Part shown: piece after piece, positions 14,290 to 19,272 of the stretch | Position numbering within the stretch: the first letter of the stretch is position 1 | Layout: each line of letters starts with the position of its first letter | Assembly: GCA_014874425.1 (NCBI GenBank) | Contig: JACWAG010000167.1 | Location: forward strand, 1 to 19,272 | Reading direction: 5' to 3' | DNA from: Syntrophaceae bacterium | GTDB taxonomy: Bacteria > Desulfobacterota > Desulfomonilia > Desulfomonilales > Desulfomonilaceae | Length of the DNA: 19,272 nucleotides | Program-made: the position numbers and the translations under genes | Notes under the pieces: model-generated | What the model was told of the DNA's origin: nothing | The model's database searches: none | Seen by the model: only the letters and a program-made list of their open reading frames with translations

Positions 14290-16923
14290 ATGACCGGCGC
14301 TGATTTGCGTGAAGAGTTCCTAAAATTTTTTGAAGAGCAAGGTCACACTCGGGTAGAGAGTTCTTCCTTGATTCCTACTGGGGACGCCACACTTTTGTTT
14401 ACGAACGCAGGGATGGTTCAATTTAAAGGCGTGTTTACCGGTCAGGAAAAACGGCCATATAAAAGGGCCGTGACAGCCCAGAAATGTTTGCGGGTAAGTG
14501 GAAAGCATAACGACCTTGAAAACGTGGGCCGAACAGCAAGGCATCATACTTTTTTTGAAATGCTCGGGAACTTTTCATTTGGCGACTATTTTAAGGAGGA
14601 CGCAATAGCTTTCGGTTGGGACTTCCTGACTAAGACACTGGGATTACCGAAGAAACATTTGCATGTAACAATATTTCTGGACGATGACCCCGCCGACAAG
14701 ATTTGGAAGAAGGTCCTAGGCCCCGGCTCTAACAACATTATTCGTTTGGGAGAGAAGGACAATTTCTGGAGTATGGGTGACACTGGACCTTGTGGGCCAT
14801 GTTCTGAGATCCATATCGACCAGGGAGAAAGATTTGGATGCGGCGCACCTGACTGTGGCCCTGACTGCGATTGTGACCGGTTCCTCGAATTATGGAACCT
14901 CGTATTTATGCAGTATAACCGTGATGTTTCGGGTCACATGCATCCTTTGCCTAGACCTTCTATAGACACCGGTCTTGGATTGGAAAGGCTGGCCGCTGTC
15001 ATTCAGGGAAAATCCAGCAACTGGGATTCAGACATTTTTGACCCCATCATTGGTCGAGTTGAGGAAATATCGGGCAAAAGCAGGGTATCCGGACCCACCG
15101 AAACCGTGGCAATTAGAGTTATCGCTGATCATAGCAGAGCAGCGGCCTTCCTGATCGCCGACGGGGTTCTGCCTTCCAATGAAGGCAGGGGATATGTTTT
15201 GAGAAGGATTATGCGCCGAGCGCTACGATACGGCAAACGCTTGGGCCTCAATGAGCCGTTCTTGTACGATACGGCTTCGGTGGTTGTTGGCCATATGTCA
15301 TCCGCCTATCCTGAACTGGAAGCACGAAGGGCGCTGATTCAGGAAGTGATAAGAAACGAGGAGGAACGCTTCTTACAAACCTTGACCCGAGGTCTGGCGC
15401 TTTTCGAAGACGAAATCAGCCAACTCAGACAATCAGGGAACATGGAAATACCTGGAAGAGTCGCTTTTAAACTTTATGACACTTTTGGTTTTCCAAGAGA
15501 CTTGACCGAAGATCTGGCTAGAGAATTTGGAATGGCGCTGGACCACCACGGTTTTGAAAAAGAGATGGCTAAGCAAAAGGAAATGGCCCGTCAATCCTGG
15601 GAAGGGAGCGGAAGCCTCGAAGCCTCTGTAGCATGGGAGTCTATCGCAGACATTGGCCCAGTTGAATTTACAGGTTATCGCAGACTGGAAGACACTGGCG
15701 CTATAGTCGCGATACTGAAAGATAGCAAGAGAGCTGAAAAAGCTGACGTAGGCGAGTCTGTTTCCATAATTACAGATAGGACGCCCTTTTATGCTGAATC
15801 CGGCGGTCAGGTAGGGGACCATGGAGCAATAGCCAAGGATGGAGCGGAGCTTCAAGTTCAGGAGACAAACAAAATGGGAACCGGTTTGATAATCCATAAG
15901 GGGATAGTAAAATCCGGCTCGTTTTCTATCGGCGATGTAGTTTCACTAGAAGTGGAAATGGGTCTCCGCAGATCTGTGATGGCTAACCATTCAGCTACTC
16001 ACTTGTTGCAATGGGCTTTGAGAGAAGTTCTCGGGCCTCATGTAAATCAGAGGGGGTCACTTGTTGAACCCAATCGCCTCCGTTTTGACTTCACTCATTT
16101 TTCAGCCATAACAGTAGCCGAAATTGAAAGGGTTGAGACCCTGGTCAATGAAAAGATCATTGAGGACATTGATGTCAACGTGGTTGAGATGCCAATTGAA
16201 AAGGCCATTGCAATGGGAGCTACAGCTCTTTTTGGTGAAAAATATGGAGCAAATGTCCGGGTAGTCTCCGTCGGCGAGTTCAGCCAGGAACTTTGTGGCG
16301 GGACTCATGCATCCAGGACTGGTGAAATTGGATTGTTCAAGATCACATCTGAAGGGGGAATCGCTGCCGGAGTTCGCAGAATTGAAGCTGTTACTGGTTT
16401 GGGGGTGATGTCCTACCTGCGAGGATTAGAAATTGAATTGTCTCAGCTTTGCGACCGATTGCGCGCCCCTCGAAGTGAACTGGTCAAAAAATTGGACAAG
16501 TTGATTGATGAAAAGAAGTTTAAGGAAAAGGAGATGTCCGATTTGAAGCAAAAATTCGCGCGCGAGCAAGGGTCCGATATTACCGTAGGGGTAAAAGAGA
16601 TCAATGGCGTTAACATCTTGGCGCGAATTGTTGAGGATATCAAATCTCCTAAGGATCTCAGAGAACACGCAGATAGACTAAAAGATAAATTGAAATCCGG
16701 TGTGGCGCTGTTGGGGGCTGAAGCCGATGGAAAGGCTTTCCTGCTCGCTCTTGTGACAAAGGATTTGACTGACAGGTTCCACGCTGGGAACATTGTGAAA
16801 AAGGCCGCCCAAGCGGTAGGAGGTTCAGGAGGAGGTCGGCCGGACATGGCTCAGGCTGGTGGTCCAAACGTAGAATCTTTGGAGGAAACCATAAAGTCCG
16901 CGGAGAAATTCATTTTTGATTAA
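14290..16923 (+). CDS. alaS: Alanyl-tRNA synthetase
   Basis: Charges tRNA-Ala with alanine and edits mischarged serine and glycine. The product from ATG 14290 is 877 residues, essentially the length of the E. coli enzyme, and begins MTGADLREEFLKFFEEQGH. The class II catalytic part includes FTNAGMVQFKGVFTG, GRTARHHTFFEMLGNFSFGDYF, GDTGPCGPCSEIH and DTGLGLERL. The editing domain has H567 and H571 (NHSATH) plus C669 and H673 (CGGTH), the zinc-binding set. The C-terminal DHHA1 region carries GGSGGGRPDMAQAGG. Between class II motifs there is an extra Cys-rich loop FGCGAPDCGPDCDCDRF, seen in many bacterial AlaRS. Nothing is missing. It stands alone after a divergent, AT-rich promoter region. Confidence 0.97.
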   Translation: MTGADLREEFLKFFEEQGHTRVESSSLIPTGDATLLFTNAGMVQFKGVFTGQEKRPYKRAVTAQKCLRVSGKHNDLENVGRTARHHTFFEMLGNFSFGDYFKEDAIAFGWDFLTKTLGLPKKHLHVTIFLDDDPADKIWKKVLGPGSNNIIRLGEKDNFWSMGDTGPCGPCSEIHIDQGERFGCGAPDCGPDCDCDRFLELWNLVFMQYNRDVSGHMHPLPRPSIDTGLGLERLAAVIQGKSSNWDSDIFDPIIGRVEEISGKSRVSGPTETVAIRVIADHSRAAAFLIADGVLPSNEGRGYVLRRIMRRALRYGKRLGLNEPFLYDTASVVVGHMSSAYPELEARRALIQEVIRNEEERFLQTLTRGLALFEDEISQLRQSGNMEIPGRVAFKLYDTFGFPRDLTEDLAREFGMALDHHGFEKEMAKQKEMARQSWEGSGSLEASVAWESIADIGPVEFTGYRRLEDTGAIVAILKDSKRAEKADVGESVSIITDRTPFYAESGGQVGDHGAIAKDGAELQVQETNKMGTGLIIHKGIVKSGSFSIGDVVSLEVEMGLRRSVMANHSATHLLQWALREVLGPHVNQRGSLVEPNRLRFDFTHFSAITVAEIERVETLVNEKIIEDIDVNVVEMPIEKAIAMGATALFGEKYGANVRVVSVGEFSQELCGGTHASRTGEIGLFKITSEGGIAAGVRRIEAVTGLGVMSYLRGLEIELSQLCDRLRAPRSELVKKLDKLIDEKKFKEKEMSDLKQKFAREQGSDITVGVKEINGVNILARIVEDIKSPKDLREHADRLKDKLKSGVALLGAEADGKAFLLALVTKDLTDRFHAGNIVKKAAQAVGGSGGGRPDMAQAGGPNVESLEETIKSAEKFIFD

Positions 16924-16939
16924 TTGTTGATGATATGGC

Positions 16940-17005
16940 GTCGGGGCTGTTCCGACCTTAATTTGGGCATAACGATCCTGAGTCACGCGAAGTAAACGAG
17001 CCCCG
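16940..17005 (+). repeat. Inverted repeats between alaS and the 56-codon ORF (terminator or structured leader)
   Basis: A short hairpin GTCGGG (16940-16945)/TCCGAC (16951-16956, one G-U pair) follows the alaS stop by 16 bp and is followed by TTAATTT, so it may be a weak terminator. The same left arm contains CGGGGCT (16942-16948), which pairs perfectly with AGCCCCG (16999-17005) 50 nt further on. The two pairings exclude each other, giving either a terminator or a long-range stem in the leader of the next ORF. Function inferred. Confidence 0.4.
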
Positions 17006-17040
17006 TTTATGGGTTCTGTTAATATTAGGGAGTAGAGCTG

Positions 17041-17211
17041 ATGGACATTAATGAAAGCAATGAAGTTTACGGACGAATAACCAGGGTAATTAACGAATTG
17101 AAAATGTCCAGACAGTCAGTGACTATTTTCAAGGTGGTAGAACTGACGGGAATTGATCAGTTCATCGTCTTTAGATATTTTTATGAGAAGGGTTTGTTGA
17201 GGGGCAAATAG
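17041..17211 (+). CDS. Small hypothetical protein, 56 residues, helix-rich, possible DNA-binding helix-turn-helix
   Basis: ATG 17041 with a good ribosome site (AGGGAG, 8 nt upstream) and 56 codons to TAG. I do not recognise the protein. It starts MDINESNEVYGRITRVINEL; the remainder (SRQSVTIFKVVELTG, then IDQFIVFRYFYEKGLLRGK) looks like two or three helices, and the pattern VVELTGIDQFIVFRYFYEKGLL recalls the recognition part of a winged helix or MerR-like fold, which is only an impression. It ends four bases from the convergent stop of the NapH-like gene, so it is tightly packed, which supports it as a real gene. It could be co-transcribed with alaS or have its own leader. Confidence 0.6.
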   Translation: MDINESNEVYGRITRVINELKMSRQSVTIFKVVELTGIDQFIVFRYFYEKGLLRGK

Positions 17212-17215
17212 CGCC

Positions 17216-18904
17216 TCACTCGTCTAATATGCCTGCTGGGAGCTGTTCCTGTTTGGGCGACGAATTTTTCTCCTGGGTCCCTCCGCCTTCATCAATTCCT
17301 GATGATTCGAACGTGTCAGGGGCCAGCTTGTCAAATTTCTTATCGGCAATTTTAAACTCTAGTCCGTATTCTTTGGCTTTCTCGATGTAAGAACCTGCCG
17401 CAAGTCTTACTTCGCCAACTACCGAAACCCTGATAGCTCCCGCTCCTTCAACAGGACACTTGTTTTCACACCAACCACACCCGCAACAACGATTCGCATG
17501 CACAACTGGAACGCCGTTCTTACGACCTTCCGCAGGTTGAAAAGAAATCGCATGATAGGGACATACTTCTCCACATACCAGACACTTTTTATCCCTGTTC
17601 CAGACTAAACAATTTTGTCTGTCTATCCATGCGGTACCGATTTTGGCCTGTATCTTTTCGTCTATAGGGAGTTTTCTGATTGCTCCTGTGGGACATACAG
17701 AGCCGCAAACTGCACAATTAACGGCACACGCGGCCAGGCGGGGTACCAGAGATGGACTAAAAAGTCCTTCCACACCGGCTTTGAACCATATCGGCTGCAA
17801 TGTGTTGGTCGCACAGGCTTTCATACACAGACCACATCTTACGCAAAGCTTTAAAAACTCGGGTTCAGGCATGGCCCCTGGAGGTCGTATAAGGTCCGCT
17901 GGAGTAACCGCTCTCTCCTGACCTAGCAGTCGAGGTTCGTTCCATCCCGTCCCAACCAAAGACGCCACACCCAATCCAGAAACCGCCGACAGCAGCATTG
18001 CCCTTCTTGTAAGGTCCAGCGTGGCCGGTTCAGTTTTAAGAGCTTCATTGTGCGAATAAAACGAGATGGCGTTCTCCGGGCATAGATCCTTGCAACGAAG
18101 ACAAAGCAGACACTCTCTATGCGCGGTCAAATGCGGATTTTCCCTGATAGCCGCCATTGGGCAGTTTCTGACGCATTTTCCACATTCAGTGCATGACGAA
18201 TTGACACTTCTATAAACTAAAGGCTTTTTCGAAAATAGCGCAATCATCGCGCCGGCAGGGCAGAGATACGAACACCAGAATCTTGGTCCCTTGATGGCAA
18301 GGGCTGAGATGAAAACAATAAATCCGGCAATGAACATATTGGTGGCGAACACTTTTCGGGAAATTTGAATGTATGCCAAGTCTGGAAAATATTGGTGTAG
18401 TGGAGTAGCAAGATCCAGTCCCAAATCAGCAATCCATAGTATTACCGGGTAAATGACGAGCCCCCAGAAACGCGTTGCCAAAGAGATCGGAGCGACCAGA
18501 AAGGCGAGTGACACACCACCTATGGCAGCGCAAACGACCAAAGCCAAAACATAATATTTGAGTGAACGACGCCCCCGATTTGCCTCGTAGCCAGAGCGAG
18601 TCGCGCTGAGCTTGGATTTAGGATAAATGAGACTCTGAAATAAATCGATCGTGGATCCCATGGGGCAAATGTATCCACAGAACGCTCTGCCTATAATTAG
18701 GCCACTAATCAGGACAATAGCCGCCCAGATGAAGCCGGTTTGGAATTCACGCGATGCGATTAGAGTCGTCAGAGCAATGATGGGATCAATTCGTAAAAAA
18801 GCGTCTACTGGCGCCCGGCCTGTCTCTGGATAGGCCGCCCAAACCAACAGCAATGAAAAAATCCCAAAACTTAAAAGCTGTATTAATCTTTGAAAACGCT
18901 TCAA
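17216..18904 (-). CDS. NapH/NapG-like fusion: polytopic membrane polyferredoxin with internal twin-arginine segment
   Basis: 562 residues. Residues 1-~205 hold about five membrane spans and the first NapH/NosR-type motif FCGYICPMG (75-83); the second, WCSYLCPAG, is at 210-218. Two [4Fe-4S] motifs follow: C238/241/244/248 and C265/268/271/275. At 299-318 the segment TRRAMLLSAVSGLGVASLVG looks exactly like a Tat signal, but inside the protein. After it come Cys groups at 354-364, 393-404, 432-448 and 473-484, like NapG/MauM ferredoxins. The likely role is electron transfer from the quinone pool to a periplasmic or membrane acceptor; the actual partner is unknown. The start is TTG 18904 (the upstream codons reach a stop within two), overlapping the preceding DUF362 stop as TTGA. 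The two genes form a translationally coupled pair. Confidence 0.85.
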   Translation of the reverse strand: MKRFQRLIQLLSFGIFSLLLVWAAYPETGRAPVDAFLRIDPIIALTTLIASREFQTGFIWAAIVLISGLIIGRAFCGYICPMGSTIDLFQSLIYPKSKLSATRSGYEANRGRRSLKYYVLALVVCAAIGGVSLAFLVAPISLATRFWGLVIYPVILWIADLGLDLATPLHQYFPDLAYIQISRKVFATNMFIAGFIVFISALAIKGPRFWCSYLCPAGAMIALFSKKPLVYRSVNSSCTECGKCVRNCPMAAIRENPHLTAHRECLLCLRCKDLCPENAISFYSHNEALKTEPATLDLTRRAMLLSAVSGLGVASLVGTGWNEPRLLGQERAVTPADLIRPPGAMPEPEFLKLCVRCGLCMKACATNTLQPIWFKAGVEGLFSPSLVPRLAACAVNCAVCGSVCPTGAIRKLPIDEKIQAKIGTAWIDRQNCLVWNRDKKCLVCGEVCPYHAISFQPAEGRKNGVPVVHANRCCGCGWCENKCPVEGAGAIRVSVVGEVRLAAGSYIEKAKEYGLEFKIADKKFDKLAPDTFESSGIDEGGGTQEKNSSPKQEQLPAGILDE

Positions 18905-19272
18905 ACGCTAATCTTCTTTATATTCAACTTGTCCAGATCTATACGGCCTAATCCTCGTTCGGCCGCAATTCTGATGTGTTTAATTTGTTTGGGTTGAAGT
19001 TTCTTGCCATACCACTTTCCTAGAGCAACCATTTGGGCATCTGCCGCGACCATGTCAGCCGATGCTATCACAAGATCCAGTGGGATAACTTCTCCAGGTC
19101 CTCCAGGCCCGCCTGTACTAAGTATTCTCGTACCGTCCATTACCACTAGATGAGGTTTCAAGACAGTTACCATATCAACTATGGATTCGTGAAGGTCATA
19201 TCTGTTATGGAATGATGTGCGATCATATATCAATCCCATCATGCCCTTCATGGACATGCTGACACCAGAGGA
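18901..19272 (-). CDS. DUF362-family protein, C-terminal part (5' truncated by window)
   Basis: The minus-strand frame stays open to the window edge (five codons before the first Met at 19257), so only the last ~124 residues are present. The sequence resembles the C-terminal half of DUF362 proteins: MMGLIYDRTSFHNRYDLHES, then LKPHLVVMDGTRILSTGGPG, then DLVIASADMVAADAQ. DUF362 proteins are often ferredoxin-associated and found beside membrane polyferredoxins in anaerobes; no reaction is established. Its TGA overlaps the TTG start of the NapH-like gene. A window beyond 19272 is needed to see whether it has its own ferredoxin motif or Tat signal. Confidence 0.8.
   Translation of the reverse strand, partial: SSGVSMSMKGMMGLIYDRTSFHNRYDLHESIVDMVTVLKPHLVVMDGTRILSTGGPGGPGEVIPLDLVIASADMVAADAQMVALGKWYGKKLQPKQIKHIRIAAERGLGRIDLDKLNIKKISV

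Noticed and set aside
15433..15897. Minus-strand ORF of 154 codons inside alaS
   Set aside because: Antisense to conserved AlaRS sequence and without coding features.
16443..16847. Minus-strand ORF of 134 codons inside alaS
   Set aside because: Antisense shadow; Ser/Phe-rich composition reflects the Lys/Glu-rich AlaRS C-terminal region.

Overview
The window looks like chromosomal DNA from an anaerobic, sulfate-reducing or syntrophic member of the Desulfobacterota (the former deltaproteobacteria). The reasons are a 16-heme Hmc-type cytochrome with its membrane redox partners, a four-subunit 2-oxoacid:ferredoxin oxidoreductase, a PxxKW-type cysteine-rich protein, and a NapH-like polyferredoxin next to a DUF362 protein. 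I cannot name a species from the sequence alone.

Positions 1-6465 (+ strand) hold an Hmc-type transmembrane electron-transfer operon. It runs from the C-terminal half of an HmcF/DsrK-like CCG-domain Fe-S protein (cut by the window edge) to a 16-heme HmcA-like cytochrome, a 40-residue HmcD-like membrane peptide, a Tat-exported four-cluster ferredoxin (HmcB-like), an NrfD-family quinone-site membrane protein (HmcC-like) and a single-domain response regulator. A PAS histidine kinase follows after a 148-bp gap. The expected job is to move electrons between periplasmic cytochromes, the menaquinone pool and cytoplasmic thiol/Fe-S chemistry. The order F-A-D-B-C differs from the A-B-C-D-E-F order of Desulfovibrio vulgaris, and a histidine kinase stands where that organism has rrf2.

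Positions 6528-14014 (- strand) hold a small Cys-rich gene, then, in transcription order, porC-porD-porA-porB and a ~900-residue protein that fuses an unknown helical N-terminal region, a butyrate-kinase-like domain and a phosphotransbutyrylase-like domain. A near-consensus sigma-70 promoter (TTGACC-17-TAATAT) sits before porC. The layout suggests 2-oxoacid -> acyl-CoA + reduced ferredoxin, then acyl-CoA -> acyl-phosphate. The kinase half has lost every nucleotide/phosphate-binding loop I can align, while the transferase half keeps its active-site signature. This is the most unusual item in the window. A solitary beta-class DNA methyltransferase lies upstream of the por promoter.

Positions 14015-14289 are a very AT-rich divergent intergenic region with two inverted repeats. 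It is followed by alaS (+) and, after a gap with inverted repeats, an unrecognised 56-residue ORF (+).

Positions 17216-19272 (- strand) hold a NapH-NapG-like fusion: a polytopic membrane Fe-S protein with an internal twin-arginine segment and further ferredoxin domains. It is translationally coupled through a TTGA overlap to a DUF362-family protein that runs off the window. No tRNA, rRNA, CRISPR array, insertion sequence or phage gene was seen.
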